A stretch of 64,000 nucleotides of DNA from Alnus glutinosa (lineage: Eukaryota > Streptophyta > Magnoliopsida > Fagales > Betulaceae), in contig NC_084895.1 in assembly GCF_958979055.1 (NCBI RefSeq), positions 21,684,501 through 21,748,500 on the forward strand, in the 5' to 3' direction. Made by a program: the position numbers and the translations under genes. A model generated the notes under the pieces. The model was not told where the DNA came from and searched no databases. It was given only the letters and a program-made list of their open reading frames with translations. Shown piece after piece: positions 1 through 13,577 of this stretch. The first letter of the stretch is position 1. Each line of letters opens with the position of its first letter.

Positions 1-209
1 CGCTAAGAAATAGGCTGCATCCACACAATTAGTGTTAATGAAAAAAAAAATTACAAAATATATGTCAAACCTTGTATTTTGCAAAAAAATAAATTACAAA
101 ATTAGAAAATAATTCTTTAATTTTACATCCCTTGAACCTGCATTTATAAGTAAATGTGAGATTTTATTCAAGGTTACTGATTTAATTGTAGCTCTATTTC
201 ATTTTCTTA

Positions 210-861
210 TGCTCCGTTTGTTTCGGTGTAAAATGATTTATGGAAAACAATTTCGGCATTTTCCGGTGTTTGGTAGGGGCGAAAATAATGGTCAACGAAA
301 ATCATTTTCGGTTTGACCGTAAAAGCTTCTTTAATTTTCGAAAAATGATTTACGATTTTTAAAACCGTAAATCGTTTTCCGAAATGAAACTCTTCGTCTT
401 TACATGCATGTTTGATATCCGATCGTCAGAATTTAACAATTATCAGTCGTCGGAATTCGATCGGTGTCGGAGTCCGACAACATCTGGTCGTCGGAATCCA
501 GTCGGCGCCGGAGCCCGAGAACATCCGGTCGCCGGAATCAGGTCACCGGAATTGTGCCGGCGCCGGAATCCGGACACGGGAGGACCAAATTCCGACCGGA
601 ATTTACCTGTTTCCGGCCGGATCCGGAAGATTCCGGTCATTTTGGCCGGATCCGGTCAAACTTTTCGCCGGAATTCGGCGATGGTGACCGGACGTTGCCG
701 GATTCCGGAGACATTTGCCAAACTCTAATTTTTGCATTTCGTAATTTTTTTGTGCAAACCAAACACCGAAAAATATTTTCAAGAAAATCATTTTTTCTGA
801 AAATAATTTCGTCGAAATCATTTTACGATAGAAATCATTTTACGTCGAAACAAACGGAGCA
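210..861. mobile_element. TTA-flanked MITE (family A, copy 1)
   Basis: The ends form a terminal inverted repeat: the left end begins TGCTCCGTTTGTTTCG and the right end is its reverse complement, with about 28 of 30 terminal bases matching. The element is flanked by TTA at 207-209 and 862-864, the 3-bp target duplication expected of PIF/Harbinger (Tourist) elements. Its AT-rich arms enclose a GC-rich core (about 430-700) made of reiterated CCGGAAT/GTCGGAAT/CGCCGG motifs. There is no transposase coding. The short ORFs in the core are a by-product of the low-stop GC-rich repeats and are not genes. Related copies lie at 13,578, 27,718 and 39,860. Confidence 0.8.
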
Positions 862-1034
862 TTAATTGCTCATTTTCTCCGTTAATTAATGTTTCACACT
901 AGGGCTAGCTAATGCTGCCAGTGTCGGGCAGCATGCACCATTGAAAACCTGCCCTCAGATGGCGGTGGCTCCCATGGACGCACTCCACTCCTACCATTCC
1001 ACAAGTGCCCCATGTGCATCACGCATGTTGCCGC

Positions 1035-2275
<1,241 letters not shown>

Positions 2276-2990
2276 CGGCCGTTTTGAAAAATCAAAAACA
2301 TATATACGATGATCGGCCGGCCATTAGCCCATCCAATTCAAGAGCTCCTTGAGAATAAGATTCTATTTAAAACTTTTGACATGTCCCCTTCTGGTTTCCA
2401 AAATGCTCCGGCCACTAGGTGCGACCGGCCACCCCTGTCCTCCCCCCAAACGAGTGGTGCACCCATAAACGTGCCACCAATGCAACCTTTGGATCGACTC
2501 CAAAGTCAAGAATGTTGGTCATCTTTTAACAGTCTGCCTGCCGGCGATGATGGAGATCTATCTTTTAGTATTAATTATGGACTCGTCATGCATGTTTTTC
2601 TATATTAATTATATTTAGTCTCATTAATTAATCTTATTAGACAACTCGAAAAATCGATATGGATTGCCACGTCCGCCCACCAACTATTGGATTTTACAGA
2701 TTTTATTCAACGAAAGCATTGCGCTGATCACAAAGTCTGCGCCAATCGTCATTGACTTGGAAATTTGTTAGGCTTAGCTCTTAATTATTTGTTAATTTAT
2801 TTGTGTAGTTGTAAATTATTGCCACCTTCCCCTGTTCTTAATTATTTGTATGGAGATGGTGGGGGTGGGAGTGGGGTGGGTTGGTTGTGGTCCTTGCATG
2901 TGGCCGGAGAGGGGGAGGTCCATTTGCATGTTACCAAAACCATTGAACAAATTAATTAAGAAACCCTATTACCAAAAATCATATAACTAT
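2276..2990. other. Unassigned intergenic stretch
   Basis: This stretch has moderate GC with CCGGCC-rich patches. An open frame at 2,309-2,608 (+) would encode 99 aa but has no recognisable domain, no signal peptide and no splice context, so it is not called as a gene. A G-rich run at 2,850-2,920 is present. No transposon ends could be defined. Confidence 0.4.
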
Positions 2991-2994
2991 GTGT

Positions 2995-3375
2995 GAATAA
3001 GGAAATTTCTTCAAATTCAGTCTTTGAAAGTGTCATATATTTCTAGAGTAGTATGTAAAAAGTTCACATGTTTTTTTTTTATTAACGCTAACTATTAAAA
3101 AAAAAACATATGAGAAATAGATGCTATTAAAAAAAAAAAAAACATGTATTTTTAATTAACATATTAAGAGAATTTTTTAGAGACTGAATTTGATGAAATT
3201 TCTCCAAGTCAGTCTCTAAAAATGTCCTATGTTTCTGAAGCATGTAAAAATCACATTTTGTTTTATTAACCCAATTAAAAAAAATATATGCAAGAAATAT
3301 ATGCTATTTAAAAAAAAATTGTATTTTTTACTTAATAGAAGATACATTAGAGACTGAATTTTAAAAAAATTATCC
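2995..3375. repeat. Two-copy ~190-bp repeat with inverted-repeat character
   Basis: Segments 3,005-3,190 and 3,205-3,375 share order and wording: CAGTCT(T/C)T(G/A)AAA, then TGTC.TAT.TTTCT, a poly-A patch, GAGAAATA.ATGCTATT, and finally TTAGAGACTGAATTT. The start AAATTTCTTCAAATTCAGTCT is also nearly the reverse complement of the end of copy 1, so each unit can fold back. It is likely a duplicated MITE. No target duplication was resolved. Confidence 0.5.
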
Positions 3376-3883
3376 AATAAATGAAAATTTTACCAACTTA
3401 CCATAAGAAAAGCCCACGTAGATATTCCTATCATTTTCTATCCCTTTCCTTAACTAATATATACATGCAATTTTCAACGGGGATATCGTGCTAAGTAATC
3501 TTTTCATAAAGATGCTCCTCTACGGCTCTACATGGGGATTAGGTGGAAATGATAAAAAAATAAAAAATAAAATAAAAAAAAATGTAAAAAATTAAAGAGG
3601 CGTTGAAAATATGGTGTGGAAGGTTCTGCATGTACATTCATTATTCCCTTTCAACTGCTTTCTTTTAACTTTCTTGACTGTGTTATATTTTTTAAGGGTA
3701 TAAATCCTTTTATTCGAGATCTAAATAAAAAATATTTATAAATTATTTCCTCGCGACAACATGTTGCAGCAACCCTACCAACAGCTAGGTAGGATAGAAG
3801 TAGGAGGTTTGATCTAATCCTAGAGTTGACTAGTATTGTCACATTAATTGAGTGGCCGGAATGCATAAATATTGGATGAGGGT

Positions 3884-3987
3884 GTAGTATATAGCATTAA
3901 TACTCTTTTCTTACTTTTGCTACAAAGTAATGTTAAATATCATTCAAATATCTCACACAGCTGACATAGTAAGGTTTTGTATCAATT

Positions 3988-4023
<36 letters not shown>

Positions 4024-4095
4024 TTAAACCCTGTCACGTCAGCTTAATTTGTGAGATATTTGTGTGGTATGTAGTATTATTATGCTACATACTAC
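3884..4095. mobile_element. Foldback MITE with TA microsatellite loop
   Basis: The arm GTAGTATATAGCATTAATACT (about 3,884) is mirrored by AGTATTATTATGCTACATACTAC (about 4,073). The inner arms ATATCTCACACAGCTGACATAG and CACGTCAGCTTAATTTGTGAGATAT are also inverted copies. The loop holds a (TA)n run at about 3,991-4,018. There is no coding capacity. A similar hairpin occurs at 45,470-45,685. Confidence 0.6.
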
Positions 4096-4583
4096 ATCTC
4101 ATTCCTTCCACTAGGTCGATATGACAATATCACTTGTCATTAATTTTTTTTTTTTAAAAAAAAAAAAAAAAAATCAATCATGGGCACTATTATGTCATAT
4201 CAAGCCAGTAGGACAAGGGTGTGATGGAAGTATTTCATGTAGCATTTGTCACTGGTTAGGAAAATATAGAGATGTCCAATAAAAAACTATTTTTCCAAAA
4301 CATCATATTGTGCTAAAGCAATTGAACCTTTGATCTAATTCAATGATGAGAAGGGTTTTTTTTATTTTTTATTTTTTTTTTAAGAAAAAAAGAAAAAGAA
4401 GATTGAAAACATTAAATGGCCAGAGGAAATGAATCTTAAACTTAATTTCTTGAGTTAGGTTTGATCTACAGTTTTTACCAAATGAATTCCTGCCAAGTCA
4501 ATATTTCATCTTTGAAACCAAGATGCCACAAGCTTAAGCCAGAATCTCTATCCCCATTTTAGTCAGCTGTTTTTGTGCTTTTG

Positions 4584-4586
<3 letters not shown>

Positions 4587-4621
<35 letters not shown>
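4587..4621. repeat. (GA)n microsatellite
   Basis: An uninterrupted GA run of about 17 units lies some 380 bases upstream of the phytocyanin start. Confidence 0.95.
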
Positions 4622-4623
<2 letters not shown>

Positions 4624-4892
4624 CTCGATGCATGAATTAGGTGGACAGACAATTAGGAAGCAGATGGAACCACTAAAGTAACTAGATAAAATACAATCAC
4701 GGTTGTAGACTTGGAGTTCCAGACAGAAGTTGGTAACATATATAACTAATACATGCATTAATATATTATACATACATGTGTTCTTGTGTGACTTTTTCTT
4801 TTTCTATAACTAAAATCTCCTCAACCCCAGCGAAGACAAAACATTATATATTCCCACGTACCTAATTCCCATTATACCCATATACCTGTCTC

Positions 4893-4901
4893 TATATATA
4901 A
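4893..4901 (+). promoter_or_regulatory. TATA box of the phytocyanin gene
   Basis: The sequence TATATATAA lies 100 bp upstream of the ATG at 5,001. An in-frame ATG at 4,905 is only a few bases downstream of this box, upstream of any plausible transcription start. This supports 5,001 as the translation start. Confidence 0.55.
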
Positions 4902-5000
4902 CATATGACATGCTCTAAACCCTCTGCAACTTTCGCCACCGGCCCCTCCCAATTCCCATCATTTCTATTTTCTAACCACCCATCGATAAGGCTTTCAAAC

Positions 5001-6700
5001 ATGGCCATCCAAATTACGCTTCTAATTCTCATGCTCACCGCACCGGCTGTCTACGGAGTACAGCACACCGTTGGTGGCACTAACGGTTGGACGCAAAGTG
5101 TAAATTACGACACCTGGGCTGCCGGTGAAACATTTGTTGTTGGTGACACTCTTTGTAAGTTTTTCTCCCTCTTTTTATTTTTTTTAAAAAAAAGGCAATC
5201 ATGATTCTTTGGGACCTATCCATGCCGATTAAACTCCGGATACACAATTTCACCCACAGAACCGTGTATCGGTTGAGTGAGAATCACTCGAACAACCGAT
5301 CTTATGATATTAACCAAACAAATCGACCATTCTAGCCGACTTTTGCAGGAATTTTCCTCTTTTTACGTATCACTATAAACACATTATATATATGGCTTCA
5401 ATTCTGATTCAATTTTGGGTCATGTAAATCCAGTTCTCAATCAATACAGTTGGGAGAATTTTACTCTTGGAAAGGTTAACATTCCTGCTTGTGTTGGGCT
5501 TTGTTTGACCAAATTAAAATTACATACAGAAATAATTTAAGCATGCATATATTGATTAAAAAACTTGGCATCTCTTTCAGATTATGCTCCATACAATCTT
5601 TCATCAAATAAAATTTATTTATTATCATATATGTAGTGAATTAATCCTTAGCAATTATTTTTTTTCAATATATATAAGCTACTAAATGATCAACTAGAAA
5701 CTCATCTTCCATTTAGGGATGAAAAAGTCATCATTGACAAGGCTATAGGGTGTGTGTATATATAAAGATATTGAATTTTTTTGGGGGGGTTGCCAAGAAC
5801 CCCAACCATTATGGTAGGTCCACCCCTCTTAGCATGTAAGAATTTGAAAAGTTGGTATCCTGTTAGAATAAAAATTAAATAATTAATTTCTATCCATTTA
5901 AATTTTTAGGATAAATGATGATTTAACATAGTATCAAAGCAAGTGTTCTGAGTTTAAACATTGTTTCCATCATTCATCCCTTATTTCCATTAAAAACTTT
6001 CCTTGTACGTTGAAAGGGTATTAAAATATTAATTAAATTTATTATTTCCTATCCGCTTAAATTTTTTGAATAAATGATGATTTTATATATACTACCCTTT
6101 TGTTCCGGGTCAATAACCACTTTGGAGCCAGCACACCCAAGAATTATTCTAATACCTTATTGTAATAAGAATTACTTTTTCCAACTACTCCATAATATTG
6201 TCATTAATTATTATATATATTTATTAGTTCTGGTGGCTCAACCTCGTTAATTTGATAGCATATATAAACACCATTGTTTCTACTTCAATACAGTGTTCAC
6301 CTACACCAGTAGCCACAGTGTGGACACTGTGAGTCAAGCTGACTACACCAGTTGCAGCTCTACCAACCCCATCTCTTCCAATTCAGACGGAAGCACAACA
6401 ATCGACCTCCCCAAGACTGGCTCAATGTACTTCATATGTCCCACAGCCGGTCACTGCCTTGGGGGCATGAAGCTTCAAGTCAATGTCATTGCTGCAAACG
6501 GCACATCACCCACCACCCCGTCACCCCCGCCTAGCACAACTACTCCTTCAGGCACTCCTTCGACCACCCCGCCCTCCACTACCGTCTCATCGCCACCACC
6601 GCCACCGCCTAGTGGAGCAGCTAGTATTTATTGTAACATGAATAATATGTTGTTTGGGTTTGCGGTCGTGCTAGGGACCATGTTTGCATTCATGGGCTAG
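5001..6700 (+). CDS. Phytocyanin, uclacyanin-type blue copper protein (GPI-anchored)
   Basis: Two exons, 5,001-5,154 and 6,294-6,700, encode 186 aa; the intron has GTAAGT and CAG ends and phase 1. Residues 1-19 form a signal peptide. The plastocyanin-like domain spans about 20-116. Copper ligands are visible as His59, Cys100, His105 and Met110 (C-x4-H-x4-M). Met as axial ligand places it with uclacyanins, whereas stellacyanins use Gln. Cys72 and Cys106 would form the conserved disulfide. A Pro/Ser/Thr-rich, arabinogalactan-like linker (about 120-160) and a hydrophobic C-tail suggest a GPI anchor at the outer plasma membrane. Phytocyanins bind one type I copper and are thought to shuttle electrons in the cell wall; the exact role is unknown. 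The phase-1 intron at this position is typical of the family. The intron carries a TRIM-like insertion. Confidence 0.93.
5861..6086 (+). mobile_element. TRIM-like miniature LTR element in the phytocyanin intron
   Basis: A 68-bp repeat at 5,861-5,928 (starts TGTTAGAATA, ends ATGATTTAACA) is followed immediately by TAGTATCAAAGC, which resembles the tRNA-Met primer-binding site TGGTATCAGAGC. A diverged second copy lies at about 6,018-6,086 (TATCCGCTTAAATTTTTTG, AATGATGATTTTA), preceded by a purine-rich GAAAGGG. The layout LTR, PBS, short interior, PPT, LTR with no coding is that of a TRIM. Exact ends and target duplication are not clear. Confidence 0.6.
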
Positions 6701-6959
6701 CTAGGCGAGAGGCAGTGCTACATATATTCACCTAATGTTCCTGTTGGTTTGTTGAATACTTGAATTGTGTGAGTCATTATTGAATGAGGGATGTAGATTT
6801 TCTGTCAATATGATATTGTGACTGAATAATATGTTCTTTTGACTTTAATCACTTGCGATCGAGTAGAGCATGTAGATAGCCATGTGGTTATGGTGTAATA
6901 TCTTTATATTGTTTAGATATGGAAGGCTTGGTTACTGATAGGCTTCGGCGGGCCTCTAT

Positions 6960-7660
6960 TCAAATTTTTATGAATCGATTGACAAACCATCTAACAAAAA
7001 GAATAGGAGGCTGGGCTACTGAAGGGTCCAATAGACCACTAAAAATATTAGGACCTATGAATCACTATAGGTCTGCTAGCCCACAATCCCAGTAGCTGCC
7101 AACCTCCTGAGTGCACATTTACTCGAGTGCAACGCCTAGCAACTGATTTTTCTTCTACCAGCTCAACTAAGTGCTTGCACACGTCATGCATTAATTCCCA
7201 ATATTCTAGAGACGAAATCTCCACGTTAATAACAACTTATTAGCGAGAATCTCTAAAACCCTCAAAGGGTAAAGCCAAGGACCCTTGCCTAGCTATTTAA
7301 AGAAGGCGAGGGTACTCAACCAAATATGCATTTCTCACCCTAGCCAAACTCTGCCTAAATGCCCTCTCGGCTTACCTTCACTGATTTGAGCGTTAGAGCG
7401 TTAGAGTGGCTTCATCAGATTCCATCAATGAACCCTTCTTACCCTCTTTTCTCTCTTGCACATCTCCTCTCTGGCAGGCAGCATAAGGTCACTGCACCTA
7501 GATAGAGAATATTTTCACACAATTGAATTGTCTTTTAAAACACTCTTCCACATATAACGTTCAATTATATGCATTTATTCTTAGTGCGTTGTGGAGGCTG
7601 CGTTGTTGAACGTTACTCCACTAACACGTTTGGGTTGCCACTATTGGGCGCCAAGTGTTA
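6960..7660 (+). mobile_element. Possible solo or partial LTR (Gypsy-like)
   Basis: The region has LTR-like features: a TATTTAAAG TATA-like box near 7,296 with a transcribed-looking pyrimidine-rich leader after it, and at about 7,645 the sequence ATTGGGCGCCAAGTG. The latter resembles the TTGGCGCC primer-binding site found just after LTRs of some plant Gypsy elements. No second LTR and no coding region were found. Boundaries are approximate and the call is tentative. Confidence 0.35.
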
Positions 7661-8701
7661 CTTGAAAATGCAACATGCACTCATTTACATGACAATAAAA
7701 ATTACTATCAGATTTTGGATAAATTAGTATTGGATTCAATCTATTGAATTTTAGATCTAATGGTGATTTTCACTACGCATAAACGAGGGTGTACTAGAGA
7801 GTGCATGTAGCATTTCTTCTCTGATCACATATATGATAAGAGTTTATCCACACTGTATTCCTCTGGCCCTGGTTCTTATTGGCCTTTTGTGGTTGCAGGA
7901 TCTGTGGTGCTTCGTATTCTCTCATTTCTCTCCATTTCAAGATCAAGCCAATATAGGATGGATTACGAATCTGCTGTTTTCTCTGCAATCTGCATTATAT
8001 TCTGTTTGCTATTGTAACACCTACCTTATTTTGCGTTAGAGAGCTATTGGAACAAAGGTCTGCTTGGGATTTCAATAGCAATTGCAGTATGTTTCATGAC
8101 ATTCAAAACATTTGAAATGACTGCCACAATTCAGGGATTGATTGTCGAAATTTTAAATTAAAAGGAGGATTGCAAATGGTGGAATAATTTTAGGAGAAGT
8201 ATAATTTACTCAAAATATCACACATTTATACTATTATACAGTACAATTAGTATTTTATTATGCTAGAGAGCTACAAACTGCCCATGTAAAGACTTCCTGA
8301 GATGGAATTGAAATTTTGAAAAGCAACTTACTGACCATCTTCAATCAGCTGGAACTGTATGTTCTAAAAACAATAAACTGTAGGATGAACCTATTATCAG
8401 AGTCAATCTCAAGTCAAGCTTCACCTACTTACTGGTCATAGGCCCAATCAAACTGGGTAATACTAGAATATATAAACAGATAGAGAGGCATGATATCTAA
8501 ACAGATTACTAACAGAAGCAAATAATGTATGTATTCATATTCCTACTATATATATTCATGTCCACCCTTTTTTGGCCAATCCAACTCCCAAGCATATGTA
8601 ATAGGTTTTGAAGAGATTCACATTGACTTACCCTCCTTGATCTAGACAATACCCAAGCATTTATCACTAAAATACAACTCAACTTTTGGCAAGTGAAAAT
8701 C
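7661..8701. other. Intergenic, no feature recognised
   Basis: This is AT-rich sequence between the possible LTR and the 3' end of the minus-strand gene. Short open frames at 7,794-8,039 overlap on both strands and have no recognisable content. The last 100-200 bases probably include the 3' UTR of the gene ending at 8,702. Confidence 0.4.
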
Positions 8702-11700
8702 TTACTTGGGGAGTGGATCAGACCACCTTCTCTTTACCTCTGATTTCGATCGAACCTCCTTGAGTTTCCCATCTACTCCATAATCTCTCTCCATAACAAG
8801 ATTTATTCCTTCATCTGAGTACCACCCAACTCCTATACAAAGGATGCCATCCCTTTTTACGTCAACATAGCACGTGACACCGCCTGGAAGCCAAAGCATG
8901 GTCACATCCTGCATGTCTAGCATCTCTTCCTCTCCAAAGTAGACCGGATTTTCTGGCAAGTCCCTCCTCTTTAAAATTTCAGTACAGAGGTAGACATAGG
9001 GGGTGCCATTACTTTCTTCCTTGACCATCTCCTCACCAAATACCGGAGTAGCACTAACCTCAAACACCTTCCAGGAACCAGTCAACTCTGACGGTTGGGT
9101 ACGCCTCCGCTGAGAAAATGGCTTCAAATCAAACTCCAGATCACTGTTTTAAAATTTGTTATTGTTATGAGAAAATCAGAAGGTAGAAAATGTATATTGC
9201 AAGTAAAACTCTAAACGCCAAACCCAGAGAAATTAGGAAAACTAGCACCTGGACAAAATAATGGCTTTCTTGGCTAATTTTCGAAAGAATATGACAGTAT
9301 GGCAGCGCTGAAAGCGCATGAATCTGGGACTTGTAAAAGTTGCCATTTTCTTTGAGGCAATACTGACAACATATAGATGAAGCATGTATGGCAAGATAAC
9401 ATTGCTGTGAGCTCAAACAAATTGACAAAGGCATTTAAAGCCATTGTTAAAAATTATTCAACTCAGTACGATTCCCAAGAAGGCCCGTCGGTCAAAAATT
9501 TTGTATTAGAATCATCCATTTAGGGTTATTAAATTTTTGCACATAAGACATTGATTAGAATCACCAGGTACCAGGTAATCCAATGATGTACGATAGAATT
9601 CACTCTAAAGCAGTATTCCATAAAGAGGAGATGTTAGGTGACTAAGAACACAAAAATTATAGAGGATGAAAAAAGTTCTCCTAAATTTCCTTAAAAAGCA
9701 AACATTTTACTTCTTATGCTTGTCATTCTCATCCTCATATCATGACAATATCCCTGACACTAGGGTTCCCAAGAAGACCATTTGAAATGCGAAAAGTAAC
9801 GTAAAAAATAAATTCAAGTAAAGCATCCTTATATTTCCTTATAAACAAAGAAAGCAAAATACCTTGACCACCACCTATGTAAAGGTGAACATCCATAAAA
9901 TTTATCTTCCAGGCTTCATTCTTTCCCCATTATCCGTAGTTGTTGAAATCATATCAAAATTTTAACAAATAGAGAAATTTGCATATCTTCCATCAAATTG
10001 CAACAATATTGGTCAAAGTCAATGGAGCAGCCATCAAGAGATTTCAAATGGTTTAAGTTTCCATCTCTACTTGTAAACTAGTACATAATGGAGATGGGTA
10101 TCTGTTGATTTAATATATTAAATAACCATACAATTTGCATATTATAAATATTTCTAGTTGAACCATGAGACTTTTTTTATTTGTATTCTTCTTCAACTAT
10201 ATGTAATATTCTCAACTGCACATGGTGTTAAGCAATTAAAGATTTTAGCAGCAGAAAAAGTTGTTGCTTTCTGATAGTTGGATGATGGAAAATATACTAG
10301 AACAACAAGCATTGCAAACTGTAAAAAATGAAGCATAAGGATACCTTTGGTCAGGAAGACTTGCAGGACTGACCCACTCTTCTTCATATACGGCTACTCT
10401 CATTATCCGTATGTCCGAACCACCATCATTGAATTCTATAGTATGGATGATCCGGAGTCTTTTGTGGCAACCTTTTACCAAACACTAAGCAAGGAAAATC
10501 AAGAAACTCAATTTACATGAAATAGAAACTGAATAATTTATTTCTTCATATTCCTCCAGTTTCCAAATGATTCATTACATAATAAAATAGTTGGAAGAAA
10601 TGGAATAATTAGATGATAAGTATGTTAGGAACCATATTAATATTTTATTGGAGTATCTTCGCAGTATTTGGAAGCAAAAAAGCAATAAATAATTTATGAA
10701 ATAAAGAGACAACTAATGTACCAACTAACTTAAAGGTGTTTAATGCACCATAAAAGTAACAATATGAAAGTCAAATCTTAAGATAAGGAGAAAATGCTTT
10801 TTTAAAAAAACAAAAATAAATAATCAAAAATCAAAAAAGGCGAAAGGTAGCAATGTCAAGCTTGAATAATGAAATTGATGCATTACAACCAGAGAAGTCT
10901 TTAGACATTAATTAATGGTGGTAATGTCAAGGAGACAGAAGCATCAACCAATCAACAAAATGATATGGTTTGGGTTTTCATAGTGACAATCATCTAGCTA
11001 GGAGAGATAATAAAAGGTCACCATGGGCAGCAACATGGTTACTGGTAGTGGCAGTAACATTATCAGTAGCTGGTGCTTGTTGGGGCAAAGGCAAGGCGGG
11101 TTTGGCGGAAGCAGAAAGTAATGTAGGCATGAAGTAGGATCCACTCATGGGTTATAAAGTAAGATATCAGATTGATTTACAGGCTGAAGAGAATGGGCTA
11201 GGTAAGTGGTATGGTACTTACTAAACAAAACAAATGGGAAATTACACTTTACCCACTTGTGATATGAGATAAGTTCGACTAGTAACCTGGATTTTAAAAA
11301 TTGACACTTTTCGAATCCTCCTTTACGTCAAACATAGGTGCACTTGCTAAGAATGTACGAAGTTGAAAATGATCAGTAACTGTCATGCTAAACTCACTTG
11401 TTCAAACTTGAAAGTTGGAGAAACGTAATACTTGGAATCATCAACTTCACTGATTGGAATATCAATGGGACCCCTAGAATAAGATCCATCCTGCAGATCA
11501 ACCAATTAGATTATCATCTGCTTTTGCATTATTTAGACAAATGCTGCAATAATTTCTGAACGTCCAGTAGCCTAAACTATTAGTAACACCATCATTATAA
11601 CTTTCTCCTAGTTCTGAATTACTCATTTAGTCATCAAAAGGGTGTATAGGGGTAATCCTTACCTCAAAGAAGACAAGACCAGGTTCATTTCCCATGACAT

Positions 11701-13413
11701 CTTCTTCCATTACATCACTTGTTTTAAAGTCAAAAGACTCGAATTTGGGCAAAATATGACTTGGTACACTTTCATCAGCCGTAACCTTTGTGGGTAAAGA
11801 TGCATCTTTAACTTCATGCTCTTCCTTACTTCTATTACTGTCCCCTATATTCGGTAGTATTTCACCATAAGGATTCAAAGTCACCCAATTTATCTTCCTC
11901 TGGATTTGAGATGTCTGCCCTCCAGAAGGGGATGGCACAGCCTCAATGCGGGAAAGAGTATAGCAATCATATAAACTTTCATTCCTGCTTCCAATATCAA
12001 TTGGCTCCATTTCTCCAGTGATTGGTGAAAATACCGCTCCCACCCCCTTCCATATCCCACTCACACTACTAGCAAATGTATTCCATGCTGGTTTTATCAC
12101 AGGCTCCTGAAAGAAGGAACCACCCTTCTCATTAGGTTATACACTCCAAAACACCAAAGAAGTAGTTAGTCAACATTAGACGTACAGAATCACGTACTGA
12201 ATATAAGATTTATAGTACGACCGGAAATAAAAATAAAAAAAAAATAAAAAAGCACTATAACTTCAAGTAATCCCGAATAATCAACTACTAATCACCTAAT
12301 TTGAACTCTCCAAACATTAGACACTTCTGAATTTATTCTAGTTAATTTACTGCGTATCAGGGACTATGTTCTCATAATTTATCCCAATTTATTAATATCA
12401 AAATCCAAAAAATACATTCAAAACTGTAGTTTCCTCTTTCTTTTCCTCAGCTCTTTTTATAAGTAATTGAAATATCATTAAAAGCACAACCAAAGAACAC
12501 AGTAAATATACAAGAGAAACGTCTATCTAGACAAGAAAAAAGAAAAAGAAAATCATCAAAAGAGCAACAACACAGCGCTCCAAGTATAAAGAGAAAAATA
12601 ACAGGACTTAAGCTCCTTCAAAGTCCTAAGGGTCCTCGAAATTTCGATCGTTTCTTTCCCTCCAAAAACACCACAAAATACAAGAGGGTACCATCTTTCA
12701 CACTGCAGTCCGGAGCTTCCCCAGTCTACCAGCAAGGAAACAAATCAATCGCCCTGCTAGGCATAATCCAGGACAGCCCAAAATGACTGAAAAAGGCATT
12801 TCTTAAGACGCGGGCAACCTCAAGAAGAAGATGGTTCATATTGCACCTAATGTTCAAAAACTACAAAGCACCTAAATTCACCAAAACATTCCATAAAAAC
12901 CAAAGATTGATGACAGCACTACCAACTGCCCAAACCCCAATTCCCAAATAAAAACATTCCACAACCCCATAACTCCAAATTCAAGAAAAACGAGAGCACC
13001 TGAGTTTGAAGCACGGTCTCAGCCTCCATTAGCATAGCACCAGAGACGATGACTCTACCGCCACCAGGCTTAGTTCTCTTCTTCCGGACCACATTCCTCC
13101 CACTTGGCCTTCTTCTACCGGCTCTCTCTTTGTCCTTATGAGCGAGCTCGTTGTCCACGCTCCACACATTGTCCTTCTTGCCCTTCACAACCCTCGGGCT
13201 CTGCTTGGGACCAGAGGCTCTGTTGTCGTGGCGGAGGTGGGGTTTGCGGGCCTGGGTGATTATCAGGCTTCTGGGGCTTCTTGGGTTTGGGAGATTGCGG
13301 GTAAACAGGATTTTGGTTGATGAAATGGTGTGCTGGAACGCTAGGTGGTGGTGGTGGGGGTGGCGGGTGGTGGCGGTTAACGTTTTGGAGAGGTGGAGGT
13401 TTGGTGATTGCAT
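8702..13413 (-). CDS. Conserved plant protein of unknown function, probably plastid-targeted
   Basis: Five minus-strand exons join in frame: 13,413-13,000, 12,106-11,663, 11,490-11,398, 10,484-10,345 and 9,143-8,702. They give 510 aa. The start at 13,413 (MQSPNLHLSK) is preferred over an in-frame ATG at 13,482, because it begins a Ser/Thr/His-rich segment lacking acidic residues (1-60) that looks like a chloroplast transit peptide. Residues about 60-138 are very basic. The remainder is an acidic globular region containing WNTFASSVSGIWKGVGAVFS and a C-terminal part with ELTGSWKVFEVSATPVFGEE and WLPGGVTCYVDV. The repeated W-K/G-V-F-S pattern recalls lipocalin-like DUF3598 proteins of cyanobacterial origin, but this is only a resemblance. 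All junctions have GT-AG ends; the first donor is CAG|GTGCTC. Intron 1 carries a LINE fragment. The function is not known. Confidence 0.85.
12445..12855 (-). mobile_element. 5'-truncated LINE (L1-type) 3' fragment in intron 1
   Basis: On the minus strand the segment translates to a typical C-terminal end of plant LINE ORF2: HLLLEVARVLRNAFFSHFG, then LSWIMPSRAIDLFPCW, a stop, and then FVVFLEGKKRSKFRGPL. It carries in-frame stops and is dead. It lies in the same orientation as the host gene, within its first intron (12,999-12,107). The poly-A tail is eroded and no clear target duplication was resolved. Confidence 0.75.
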
Positions 13414-13577
13414 TGAGACTTGTGGGGAGAGCGAGAGAAATGTTTTAAGCCAATATAACTTTTGAAAAATGTTTAGTTTCAATGTTCAGTCTTTCTTCTT
13501 TATCTCCATACAAAAAATAGTTTTTTTTTTTTTTTTAATCCATACAAAAAAATAAAAATAGTTAATTCATCGTCGAG

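Noticed and set aside
384..865. ORFs of 65-133 codons in five frames near the window start
   Set aside because: They lie in the GC-rich repeat core of a MITE; several overlapping frames are open only because the repeat lacks stops.
2309..2608. 99-codon ORF as a small gene
   Set aside because: No domain, signal peptide or conserved-looking sequence; without transcript or homology support it cannot be called.
4905..5000. In-frame upstream ATG that would extend the phytocyanin by 32 residues
   Set aside because: It lies 4 bases after the TATA box, so it should not be in the mRNA, and it would bury the signal peptide.
13138..13465. Plus-strand ORFs of 60-104 codons
   Set aside because: They are antisense shadows of exon 1 of the minus-strand gene.
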